Shown here: positions 52,869 to 61,441 of the stretch, one piece after another | Layout of the letters: each line of letters opens with the position of its first letter | Position numbering within the stretch: position 1 is the stretch's first letter | DNA from: an uncultured Alphaproteobacteria bacterium | GTDB lineage: Bacteria; Pseudomonadota; Alphaproteobacteria; HIMB59; GCA-002718135 | Assembly: GCA_902615845.1 (NCBI GenBank) | Contig: CACMQS010000002.1 | Coordinates: 86,221-150,220 of the forward strand | DNA length: 64,000 nt | Direction: 5' to 3' | Made by a program: the position numbers and the translations under genes | The notes under the pieces: model-generated | The model's input: only the letters and a program-made list of their open reading frames with translations | Database searches by the model: none | Told to the model about the DNA's origin: nothing

Positions 52869-53896
52869 TGAAGAAATTATCAAAATTAAATCAAAGAAGA
52901 CTAAATAATTTTAAGAACAACAAAAGAGGTTATTATTCTTTTTGGATATTCAGTTTTTTATTTATTATTTCCTTGTTTGCTAATTTTATTGCAAATGAAA
53001 AACCTTTATTAGTAAAATATAACTCAAACTTTTATTATCCAATATTTTCTTTCTATTCAGAAACAACATTTGGAGGAGATTTTGAAACAGAGGCAGATTA
53101 TAAAGATCCTTATGTTAAAAACTTAATTGAAGAAAATGGATGGATGATTATGCCTATAATTCCATATTCATATAATACTATAATAAGAGATTTATATGCT
53201 CCAGCGCCTTCACCACCTTCAAATAAAAATTGGCTTGGTACTGATGATCAAGCAAGAGATGTACTATCAAGATTAATTTATGGTTTTCGAATATCAGTAT
53301 TGTTTGGATTTACTTTAACGTTTTTTTCAATGATTATAGGAGTTTCTGCAGGAGCAATACAGGGTTATTTTGGCGGTAAGACTGATTTATTTTTCCAAAG
53401 ATTTATGGAAGTGTGGTCAGCAATACCAACCTTATATGTCTTGATAATTTTAGCTAGTGTAATTCAGCCAAATTTTTGGTGGCTTTTGATTATCTTATTG
53501 CTTTTTAGTTGGATGGGTTATGTTGGTGTAGTTCGTGCAGAATTTTTAAGAGCAAGAAATTTTGACTATATAAGAGCTGCAAAAGCACTAGGCGTTTCGA
53601 ACATAAAAATAATGATTAGGCATATGTTACCTAATGCTACTATTGCTACTGTAACTTTTCTCCCATTTAGTTTAAGCGCATCAGTAACAGCTTTATCAGG
53701 TCTTGATTTTTTAGGTTTTGGCTTACCACCTGGCTCAGCATCATTAGGAGAAATGGTAAATCAAGGAAGAAATAATTTACAAGCCCCATGGCTTGGAATT
53801 ACAAGTTTTTTAACTTTAGGTTTAATGTTAGGCCTTTTAGTTTTTGTGGGTGAAGCAATAAGAGACTCACTAGATCCAAGGAAGACTTTTAATTAA
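52868..53896 (+). CDS. yejE: Peptide ABC transporter permease YejE
   Basis: Second inner-membrane permease (342 aa), DppC/OppC class. It starts with a cytosolic basic segment and a first helix (SFWIFSFLFIISLFANFI). A periplasmic insert has LGTDDQARDVLSRLIYGFRISVLFG, and the coupling loop is LRARNFDYIRAAKALGVSNIKIMIRHMLPNA. Located between yejB (one-base overlap) and yejF (one-base gap). The domain arrangement matches YejE closely. Confidence 0.94.
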   Translation: MKKLSKLNQRRLNNFKNNKRGYYSFWIFSFLFIISLFANFIANEKPLLVKYNSNFYYPIFSFYSETTFGGDFETEADYKDPYVKNLIEENGWMIMPIIPYSYNTIIRDLYAPAPSPPSNKNWLGTDDQARDVLSRLIYGFRISVLFGFTLTFFSMIIGVSAGAIQGYFGGKTDLFFQRFMEVWSAIPTLYVLIILASVIQPNFWWLLIILLLFSWMGYVGVVRAEFLRARNFDYIRAAKALGVSNIKIMIRHMLPNATIATVTFLPFSLSASVTALSGLDFLGFGLPPGSASLGEMVNQGRNNLQAPWLGITSFLTLGLMLGLLVFVGEAIRDSLDPRKTFN

Positions 53897-53897
53897 A

Positions 53898-55475
53898 ATG
53901 GAAAAAATAATATCAATAAATAATTTAAGTATAGGTTTTAATAAATATACTGACGTAGTAAGAAATGTAAATATTGATGTAGCAAAAGGTAAAACTACAG
54001 CAATAGTTGGAGAGTCTGGATCAGGTAAAACATTATCAGCTCTTAGTATATTAAAATTATTGCCTAATGGAGCCAACATTAAAACAGGAAAAATAATATA
54101 TAATAATAAAAATTTGTTAAATTTAAGTCAAAAGGAAATTCAAAATATAAGAGGAAATAAAATTTCAACAATATTTCAGGAACCAATGACGAGTTTAAAC
54201 CCTCTACATACAATAAATAAACAAATTGAAGAAATAATTACTACACATAATACACTAAGTAAGAAAGAAGCAAAAAAAAGAACTATAAAATTACTAAATG
54301 AGGTTGGCCTTAGTGATATTTCATCAAGACCAAAAATATACCCATATGAACTATCGGGGGGACAAAGACAAAGAGCTATGATTGCGATGAGTATTGCAAA
54401 TGAACCAGATTTATTAATAGCCGATGAGCCAACTACAGCTTTAGATGTAACTATCCAATTACAAATTTTAGAGTTATTACAAGATATTCAAAAAAAAATG
54501 GGTATGTCTATGGTTTTTATAAGTCATGATCTTTCTGTTGTGAAAAAATTATCAGATTACATATATGTTATGAAAGATGGTAAAGTAATTGAATTTGGGA
54601 CAAATGAAGAAATATTTAATAATCCTAAAAATCAATATACTAAAGAATTAGTATCCAATCAAACTAATATTAAAGCAAACAACAATCAAAAAAATAAATC
54701 AATAATAAATGTTAAAAATTTAGATGTTTGGTATCCTATAAAAAAAGGATTACTTAAAAGGACAATTGACTATGTAAAAGCAATAAAAAATGTCAGCTTT
54801 AATTTAAAAATTGGAGAAACTATTGGAATTGTAGGCGAGTCTGGTTCAGGAAAAACTTCGCTTATTTTGGCAATTTTAAAATTAATAAAGTCTAGGGGCG
54901 AAATAATAATAAATAAAAAAAATTTAAATAAGTTAAGTACAAAAGGGGTTTTAGATTTAAGAAAAGATATTCAAGTTGTATTTCAAGATCCATACTCATC
55001 CCTGAGTCCAAGAATGAATATCGAAGATATTATATCAGAAGGTTTGATGGTTCATTATCCAAATATTAGCTCAGAAGAAAAAGGAAAAAAATTAAAAAAT
55101 GTTTTAGAAAAAGTTGGTTTAGAATATGAAAATACAATAGAAAAGTATCCTCATGAATTTTCTGGTGGTCAAAGACAAAGAATTGCAATTGCTAGAGCTT
55201 TAATTTTAGAACCTAAAATACTAATTTTAGATGAGCCAACCTCTGCTTTGGATGTAACAATTCAGAATCAAATATTAAATTTATTAAATAATTTACAAAA
55301 AGAATTAGATTTAAGTTATATTTTTATAAGTCATGATATGCGAGTCATAAGAGCTATTGCTAATAAAATAATTGTTTTAAAAGATGGTTTAATTGTTGAA
55401 GAAAATTATAGTAGAGATATTTTTATTTCACCTAAATCAGAATATACAAAAAAACTAATTTCTTCAGTTATATAA
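53898..55475 (+). CDS. yejF: Duplicated ABC transporter ATPase YejF
   Basis: Cytoplasmic ATPase with two complete nucleotide-binding domains in one chain (525 aa). Walker A occurs twice (GESGSGKTLSA and GESGSGKTSLI), each followed by the signature LSGGQRQRAMIA or FSGGQRQRIAIA, Walker B LLIADEP or LILDEP and the SHD switch. The fused form powers the Yej permeases without a partner. It is followed without a gap by the TPR-methyltransferase gene. Confidence 0.95.
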   Translation: MEKIISINNLSIGFNKYTDVVRNVNIDVAKGKTTAIVGESGSGKTLSALSILKLLPNGANIKTGKIIYNNKNLLNLSQKEIQNIRGNKISTIFQEPMTSLNPLHTINKQIEEIITTHNTLSKKEAKKRTIKLLNEVGLSDISSRPKIYPYELSGGQRQRAMIAMSIANEPDLLIADEPTTALDVTIQLQILELLQDIQKKMGMSMVFISHDLSVVKKLSDYIYVMKDGKVIEFGTNEEIFNNPKNQYTKELVSNQTNIKANNNQKNKSIINVKNLDVWYPIKKGLLKRTIDYVKAIKNVSFNLKIGETIGIVGESGSGKTSLILAILKLIKSRGEIIINKKNLNKLSTKGVLDLRKDIQVVFQDPYSSLSPRMNIEDIISEGLMVHYPNISSEEKGKKLKNVLEKVGLEYENTIEKYPHEFSGGQRQRIAIARALILEPKILILDEPTSALDVTIQNQILNLLNNLQKELDLSYIFISHDMRVIRAIANKIIVLKDGLIVEENYSRDIFISPKSEYTKKLISSVI

Positions 55476-57455
55476 ATGATTGAACAAGAACCTGATAAAA
55501 AATTAATTGAAAAAGTAATATTGTTATTTAATAAAAAAAAATATTTAGAAGCTCTTGATTTATCTAATAATATTATAAATAAATATCCTAATTCAATCTT
55601 AATTAATAATATTTCAGGAGTAATTCATACTGAGCTTAAAAACTACACTCTAGCAAGAGATTTATTTATTAAAGTTGTAAATTTAAATCCAAGATACAAC
55701 GATGGATTTTACAATCTAGCAAATATTTATAACAAAATTGGCGAAGAAGACAATGCAATCAAAAACTATGAAAAAGTTATAGAATTAGATAAGAGTTATT
55801 ATAAGGCTTACAATAACTTAGGAAATATATTTAGAAAAAGAAATTTAAATAAAAAAGCTCTTTCATATTATATAATAACATTAAACATAAACCCAAATTA
55901 TATTAGAGGATATTATAATTTAGCTGGTGTTCTTCAGCATTTCATTTTAGATGAAAAAAATAAATACATAAATAAATTTCTTTTATATCTTCTTGAAAAA
56001 AAAATAATTGTAAGACCAAATGCTATAGCTAAAAATGTAATAAATGGACTATTTTTTAATTCAAATTTGAAAGATATTTTATCTTTAATAGATGGTAAAG
56101 AATATCAAAAGAATTTAAATGAAATAATAGAGGAATTAAACAAAAATAAACTTTTGTTACAATTTATGAAAGTTTGTCCTATTCCTAATTATTATTTTGA
56201 AAAAAATTTTATTAAAATTAGACATGAAATTTTAAATCAAATCTATAATTCAAGTTTTAAAAAAATACATTTAAAATTTTTAATATCATTATCAACACAA
56301 TGCTTTCTAAATGAATATGTATATTCAGTAACGGATGAAGAAATTTTTAAAATTAACAAGATTAACGAAAGAATTAAAAAAAATATTAATACCAAAAAAA
56401 TAAATGATTTAGAGATACTTATTTTATCTTGTTATTCTCCATTATACAGCTTTGATTGGTGTCAAAAACTAAATCCTTCTAATGAATTGGAAGAAGTATT
56501 TTTATTACAATATAAAAATTATAATGAGGAAAAAAAACATACTCAAAAAATAAAATCAATTACAGGTGTTAATGATAGTATTTCAATAAAGGTTAAAAAT
56601 CAATATGAAGAAAATCCATATCCTAGATGGACTAATCTTGGTCTAAGTATTGAACCTAGGGTTATGAAAGAAGTAATTGAAGATATAAATTTAGACATTG
56701 ATTTTACAAAAATAAGCTTTTCTAAAAAAACTGAAATTTTAATTGCTGGATGTGGCACTGGGCAACATGCAATAACAACAGCTTCAAAGTACAAGAATGC
56801 AAATATTTTAGCTTTAGACCTAAGTTTTAATAGTTTAGGTTATGCAAAAAGAAAAGCAAAAGAATTAAATTGTAAAAATATTAATTTTATTCAAGGAGAT
56901 TTATTAGATTTGAGAAAATTAAATAAAAAATTTGATATAATAGAGTCTGTTGGAGTGCTTCATCACATGGCTGATCCACTAATTGGATGGAAATGTTTGT
57001 CTGAATGCCTAAAAAAAGATGCTTTAATGCTCATTGGTTTGTATAGTGAAAAAGCTAGGAAAAATATTGCTGAAATAAGAGAAAAAATAAATAGTTTAAA
57101 AATAAAAACTTCAAAGAAAAATATCATAAATTTTAGAAAAGATATTTTTGAAAAAGATAATAATAAATGGGATAGTATAAAAAATAGTCCAGATTTTTAT
57201 TCAACAAGCGGAGTTAGAGATTTATTATTCCATGTACAAGAACAAAGGTTCACAATTAAGCAAATAAGAAGTCACATGAATAAATTAGGATTAGTTTTTT
57301 TAGGATTTGAAGACACATATGTTTTAGAAATGTTTAAGAAATCATATAATCAATCAAACGATTTATATAATTTAGATAAATGGGAAGAATTTGAAATCAA
57401 TAATTCAAGAATTTTTTCTGGTATGTATCAATTTTGGTGTAAAAAATTTAATTAA
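55476..57455 (+). CDS. TPR domain-methyltransferase fusion protein
   Basis: 659 residues. Residues about 10-160 are tetratricopeptide repeats (YNDGFYNLANIYNKIGEEDNAIKNYEKVIELDKSYYKAYNNLGNIFRKRN). A linking region (160-370) of unknown fold ends in the NQYEENPYPRW motif (about 373-383). A class I SAM methyltransferase follows: ILIAGCGTGQHAI (about 421-433), LALDLS, then VGVLHHMADP and LMLIGLYSE. The combination recurs in marine bacteria to my knowledge, but substrates are unknown. It starts right after yejF and ends three bases from the tRNA-Ser on the other strand. Very AT-rich. Confidence 0.82.
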   Translation: MIEQEPDKKLIEKVILLFNKKKYLEALDLSNNIINKYPNSILINNISGVIHTELKNYTLARDLFIKVVNLNPRYNDGFYNLANIYNKIGEEDNAIKNYEKVIELDKSYYKAYNNLGNIFRKRNLNKKALSYYIITLNINPNYIRGYYNLAGVLQHFILDEKNKYINKFLLYLLEKKIIVRPNAIAKNVINGLFFNSNLKDILSLIDGKEYQKNLNEIIEELNKNKLLLQFMKVCPIPNYYFEKNFIKIRHEILNQIYNSSFKKIHLKFLISLSTQCFLNEYVYSVTDEEIFKINKINERIKKNINTKKINDLEILILSCYSPLYSFDWCQKLNPSNELEEVFLLQYKNYNEEKKHTQKIKSITGVNDSISIKVKNQYEENPYPRWTNLGLSIEPRVMKEVIEDINLDIDFTKISFSKKTEILIAGCGTGQHAITTASKYKNANILALDLSFNSLGYAKRKAKELNCKNINFIQGDLLDLRKLNKKFDIIESVGVLHHMADPLIGWKCLSECLKKDALMLIGLYSEKARKNIAEIREKINSLKIKTSKKNIINFRKDIFEKDNNKWDSIKNSPDFYSTSGVRDLLFHVQEQRFTIKQIRSHMNKLGLVFLGFEDTYVLEMFKKSYNQSNDLYNLDKWEEFEINNSRIFSGMYQFWCKKFN

Positions 57456-57458
57456 TTA

Positions 57459-57548
57459 TGGCGGAGAGAGAGGGATTCGAACCCTCGGTAGTATTGCTAC
57501 TACACACGCTTTCCAAGCGTGCTGATTAAACCGCTCTCACATCTCTCC
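57459..57548 (-). tRNA. tRNA-Ser(GGA)
   Basis: 90-base type II tRNA on the minus strand. The acceptor GGAGAGA pairs with TCTCTCC, followed by G and an encoded CCA. The anticodon arm CACGC-TTGGAAA-GCGTG gives anticodon GGA (codons UCC/UCU). A long variable arm (GTAGTAGCAATACTAC) and the T arm GAGGGTTCGAATCCCTC are intact. It borders the surface-sugar operon. Confidence 0.97.
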
Positions 57549-57628
57549 TGAAAAAAATAAAAACTTATTTATTTAATAATATTTAATTAAATATATAAAT
57601 TTAATGATATTTAAATAAATAATTTTTT

Positions 57629-58327
57629 ATGCAAAGTCTAAGTATCGTAATTCCTGTTTATAATGAGGAAAAAACTTTATTAAATTTATTAAATAAAGTT
57701 AAGAAATTAGATACTATTTGTAAGCTTGAAGTTATTATTGTTAACGATGGATCTACAGATAAATCTCAAGAAATCATAGATGATAACAAAAGTTTATATA
57801 ATGAAGCAATTCATTTAAAAAAAAATTCTGGAAAAGGAAAGGCTGTTATTGAAGGAATAAAAAATTGTAATCTTGATTATATATTAATACAGGACGCTGA
57901 TTTAGAATATGATCCAAATGACATTATAATATTTTTAAATGAAAATAAAAAATTTAATTATGATCTAATAATGGGAAGTAGATTTATAGGATCACGAAGA
58001 TCTGTATTACATTTTTGGCATATGTTAGGTAATAAATTCATAACATTTTTATTCAATTTTTTGAATAATACTACGTTTACAGATATATATTGTTGCTATT
58101 GCATGTTTAAGAAGAATTTAATAGATGTAAATAATTTGAAATGTAACAATTGGGGTCAACAAGCAGAAATTTTAACTTACGTAGTTAGTAAGAGTTCAAA
58201 AATTTTTGAAATAGGTGTTAATTATCATGGTAGAACTTATAAAGAGGGTAAAAAAATAAGGTACTATGATGTATTTTCAGTTATATACTGGATGTTTTCT
58301 GCAAAAATAAAGAATTTTTTTATATGA
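57629..58327 (+). CDS. GT2 glycosyltransferase, DPM1-like (polyprenyl-phosphate sugar synthase type)
   Basis: 232-residue GT-A enzyme: LSIVIPVYNEEKTLLNLLNKV, VIIVNDGSTDKSQEII, the donor/metal site IQDADLEYDPND (D89-A-D91) and GSRFIGSRR. The length and QDADLEYDPxD pattern are those of dolichol/undecaprenyl-phosphate mannosyl- or glucosyltransferases lacking C-terminal membrane helices. It would load a sugar onto lipid phosphate at the inner membrane. First gene of a five-gene plus-strand operon; it overlaps the next by four bases. Sugar identity is unknown. Confidence 0.85.
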   Translation: MQSLSIVIPVYNEEKTLLNLLNKVKKLDTICKLEVIIVNDGSTDKSQEIIDDNKSLYNEAIHLKKNSGKGKAVIEGIKNCNLDYILIQDADLEYDPNDIIIFLNENKKFNYDLIMGSRFIGSRRSVLHFWHMLGNKFITFLFNFLNNTTFTDIYCCYCMFKKNLIDVNNLKCNNWGQQAEILTYVVSKSSKIFEIGVNYHGRTYKEGKKIRYYDVFSVIYWMFSAKIKNFFI

Positions 58328-59505
58328 AGTGCAAGATTTGCAATTCGAAAGAGATATCTGAAGTAATAAATCTTGGAAAACAACCGTTGGCTAATAAATA
58401 TCCAAAAAATAAGTTAGAAATTATTAATGAAAAAAAATTCACACTAAAGATTTTATTTTGTAAAAATTGTAGATCAGGACAAATTAAAAAAATAATAAAT
58501 AGAAATATTTTGTTTGAGGATTATTATTACTTATCATCTGTAAATAAAAAATTAAGAGAGCATTTTCAAAACCTTGCTCTAAAAATTAAAAAATATAATT
58601 TTGTTGTGGATATAGGATCTAATGACGGTATTTTGTTAAAACCTCTTAAAGAACTTAAAGTAAAATCAATAGGTATAGATCCGTCAATTAATGTTGGGAA
58701 GATGGCTAATGACAGAGGTTTAAAAACCTTTATAGGTTTTTTTGATAAAAATATTATAAAAAAAATTCTTAAAAAATATGAAAAGCCAGATCTTATAGTT
58801 GCTTCTAGTGTTGTTACACACTTAGAAAATCCAAAAAAATTTGCTAAAGATATTAAAAGTTTTATAAAAAAAGATGGAACATTAATTATTGAAATAGAAT
58901 ATCTTCAAAATTTTTTAAAAAACCTAGAATTTGAAAGATTTTATTTTGATCGACCATTTTATTATTCTGCAAATTCTATAAAAAAACTTTTTAAAAATGT
59001 TGGAATGACATTGTATGATATAGAAAAAATAAATGTTCACGGAGGGTCACTAAGATGTTTTATTAAAAATAGTATTAATCCTAAAATTACAAAGAGATGT
59101 AAAATAATATTACAAAATGAAAAAAAAGTTTTGAGTACTAAATCATTTCAAAATTTTAATATTCAAATTTACAAAAGTTCCAATATTCTTAAAGATAAAC
59201 TTACAAATCTAAAGAACAAAGGTTATACAATTATTGGATATGGTTCCCCAGCAAGGGTTTCTACAATTACAAATGTTGCAAAAATTAATTCTAACCTGAT
59301 TGAATATATTATAGATGATAGTCCACTTAAACAGAATAGATTTTCACCTGGAATGCATATAAAAATATTACCAAGAAAAAATAATATTAGTCAGTTAACT
59401 GATACAGTTGTAGTTTTTGCATACGAATATTTTAATGACATAAAAAAATTTTTTGGAAAAAATAAAGTACAATTTTACAAACCTATTCCATTCAGAAAGC
59501 TTTAA
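58324..59505 (+). CDS. Sugar C-methyltransferase (zinc-finger, NovU/TylCIII-like)
   Basis: 393-residue three-domain protein. An N-terminal zinc-binding domain (C3-x2-C6, C46-x2-C49) precedes the SAM domain VVDIGSNDGILLKPL with SVVTHLENP and a C-terminal domain starting GYTIIGYGSPARVSTITNVAKI. This trio is the layout of methyltransferases that add a C-methyl to nucleotide-activated deoxysugars. The exact sugar and position cannot be told. It overlaps the GT2 gene by four bases and the epimerase gene by one. Confidence 0.85.
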   Translation: MKCKICNSKEISEVINLGKQPLANKYPKNKLEIINEKKFTLKILFCKNCRSGQIKKIINRNILFEDYYYLSSVNKKLREHFQNLALKIKKYNFVVDIGSNDGILLKPLKELKVKSIGIDPSINVGKMANDRGLKTFIGFFDKNIIKKILKKYEKPDLIVASSVVTHLENPKKFAKDIKSFIKKDGTLIIEIEYLQNFLKNLEFERFYFDRPFYYSANSIKKLFKNVGMTLYDIEKINVHGGSLRCFIKNSINPKITKRCKIILQNEKKVLSTKSFQNFNIQIYKSSNILKDKLTNLKNKGYTIIGYGSPARVSTITNVAKINSNLIEYIIDDSPLKQNRFSPGMHIKILPRKNNISQLTDTVVVFAYEYFNDIKKFFGKNKVQFYKPIPFRKL

Positions 59506-60542
59506 TGAATTTTTTTCTAAAAAAAGATATTGATACAATAATTAAAAATACAAAAAATATTTCTAAATATTTTAATGGTAAGAAAATATTAATAACAGGT
59601 GGAAATGGTTTCTTGGGGAAATATTTTATAAAAATTTTTAGTGAATATAATAAATATTTAAAAAAACCTGTAAAAGTTCTTATTTATGATAATACCTTAC
59701 AAAATACAAAATTATTAAATTCAAAAAATTTTAAATTTATAAAAAAAGATGTTTCTAAAAAATTTGATGTAAATACAAATATTGATATAATAATCCATGC
59801 TGCAGGGATAGCTAGTCCATTTTATTATCGAAAAAAGCCACTAGAAACATTAGATGTTGCAATAAATGGTACAAGAAACTTATTAGAATTTGCTAAAAAA
59901 CAAAATGCTAAATTTATTTTTTTTAGTTCTAGTGAAATATATGGTGATCCAGATAAAAACAATGTTCCAACAAAAGAAACATATAGAGGGAATGTAAGCT
60001 CCATGGGTCCAAGAGCTTGCTATGACGAAAGTAAAAGGTTAGGTGAGACACTGTGTTATATTTTCAATAAATATTATAGAATACATACAAATATAATCAG
60101 ACCATTTAATATTTATGGACCAGGGATGGGACAGAAAGATTATAGAATATTTCCAAATTTTATAAGTAATATTCTAAACAAGAAGCAACTTAATATTTAT
60201 GGTTCTGGTAATCAAACAAGAACATATTGCTATATTTCTGATGCTATGGAAGGTTTTATACGAGTTATGTGTTTAGGTAAATCTGGAAATACATACAATA
60301 TAGGTAATAATAAACCTGAAGTTTCGGTAAAGGATATTTTTAAAATTTTAAAAAAAATGAATAATAATGTGAAAGCTAAATTTATTAATCATCCAAAATC
60401 TTATCCAAATGATGAACCACAAAGAAGATGTCCAGACATAAATAAAGCAAAAAAAGATTTAAAATATAAAACTAAAGTAAATTTGGAAAAGGGATTAAAA
60501 CAATTTTTAGATTGGGCGACAGATAATTATAAAATTTATTAA
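59505..60542 (+). CDS. NAD-dependent epimerase/dehydratase
   Basis: 345-residue extended short-chain dehydrogenase acting on nucleotide sugars. The NAD site is ITGGNGFLGKYFIKIF (about 31-46), followed by IIIHAAGIASPFYYRKKPLETLDVAINGTRNLLEFA, FFSSSEIYGDPDK and the catalytic Tyr-x3-Lys in CYDESKRLGE. The later RPFNIYGPGMG and YCYISDAMEGF are typical of UDP-glucuronate decarboxylase and dTDP-glucose dehydratase relatives. Specific activity is open. Coupled to both neighbours by one-base overlaps. Confidence 0.88.
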   Translation: MNFFLKKDIDTIIKNTKNISKYFNGKKILITGGNGFLGKYFIKIFSEYNKYLKKPVKVLIYDNTLQNTKLLNSKNFKFIKKDVSKKFDVNTNIDIIIHAAGIASPFYYRKKPLETLDVAINGTRNLLEFAKKQNAKFIFFSSSEIYGDPDKNNVPTKETYRGNVSSMGPRACYDESKRLGETLCYIFNKYYRIHTNIIRPFNIYGPGMGQKDYRIFPNFISNILNKKQLNIYGSGNQTRTYCYISDAMEGFIRVMCLGKSGNTYNIGNNKPEVSVKDIFKILKKMNNNVKAKFINHPKSYPNDEPQRRCPDINKAKKDLKYKTKVNLEKGLKQFLDWATDNYKIY

Positions 60543-61432
60543 TGATTAATATTGCTATTGTTGGTTGTGGAGATTGGGCATTAAAAATTATTGATGAGAT
60601 TAATAAAAATAACAAATTTAACTTAACTTCAATAGTTTGCAGAAAAAAGAAGGACATTCCCAATGTAAAAATTTTCGATTCAGTAGGTAAAATGCTTGAT
60701 TCAAAAAATAATGACTCAATTTATGTAGCTGCACAACCAAAATTAAATCTTGAGATAGTTAAACTTATTAAAAATAATAAGCATCCTGTAATTTTAGAGA
60801 AACCAGTAAGCGATACATTGGAAAATAATAAAGAATTAAAAAGAATTATAGTAGAAAATAATATGATTGTCTTGCCTAATTTAACAAATTATTTTTCTGA
60901 GAGTTTTCTAGAGTTAAAAAAAATTACTGATGAAAAATATAAAAAAATAAAAGAAATAATTATTTATGAGGGAAATTATGGTCCATTTAGAAAAAACATT
61001 CATCCCGTTTGGGATTGGGGTTTTCACTCAATATCACTTCTATATCTACTTTTTAAAGAAGATAAATTTGAAGATATTAAAATGGAAATCATTAAATCAA
61101 ATAATTTAAATGGAAAAGGCATTGTTTCAAAATTTTATTTTAGCATAAATAAAAGAATAAAAGTAAAAGTTATAACAGGTAATTTATTCAAAAGAAAATT
61201 AAGGAAAATGAAAATAAATTTTAGTGATAATACTTTCGTTCTAAATGATATGTTAAATCATAAATTATATTTTAATAAAAAATTAATATTTGAAAATAGT
61301 AAGTCTCCTTTATCTTCTCTTTTAAATAATTTTGAAGATGCAATTAGATTAAATAAGCATAAGTTATCTAGAGAATTAATTGAAATTTCATGTAAGACGA
61401 CTAAATTTCTTGAAAAATTTTTTAAATGTTAA
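60542..61432 (+). CDS. Gfo/Idh/MocA family oxidoreductase
   Basis: 296-residue dehydrogenase with the Rossmann start NIAIVGCGDWALKIIDEI and the family catalytic ILEKPVSDT (EKP) motif near residue 90. The C-terminal half holds GNYGPFRKNIHPVWDWGFHSISLLYLL with the conserved His. Members oxidise or reduce sugars, including nucleotide-linked keto-sugars, which fits its place after an epimerase and a C-methyltransferase. Shorter and more diverged than typical (about 340 aa). Substrate unknown. Confidence 0.82.
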   Translation: MINIAIVGCGDWALKIIDEINKNNKFNLTSIVCRKKKDIPNVKIFDSVGKMLDSKNNDSIYVAAQPKLNLEIVKLIKNNKHPVILEKPVSDTLENNKELKRIIVENNMIVLPNLTNYFSESFLELKKITDEKYKKIKEIIIYEGNYGPFRKNIHPVWDWGFHSISLLYLLFKEDKFEDIKMEIIKSNNLNGKGIVSKFYFSINKRIKVKVITGNLFKRKLRKMKINFSDNTFVLNDMLNHKLYFNKKLIFENSKSPLSSLLNNFEDAIRLNKHKLSRELIEISCKTTKFLEKFFKC

Positions 61433-61441
61433 TTAATAAAT

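Noticed and set aside
49902..55475. Yej genes as an antibiotic (microcin) system
   Set aside because: No precursor peptide, maturation or immunity genes nearby; a general peptide importer is the simpler reading.
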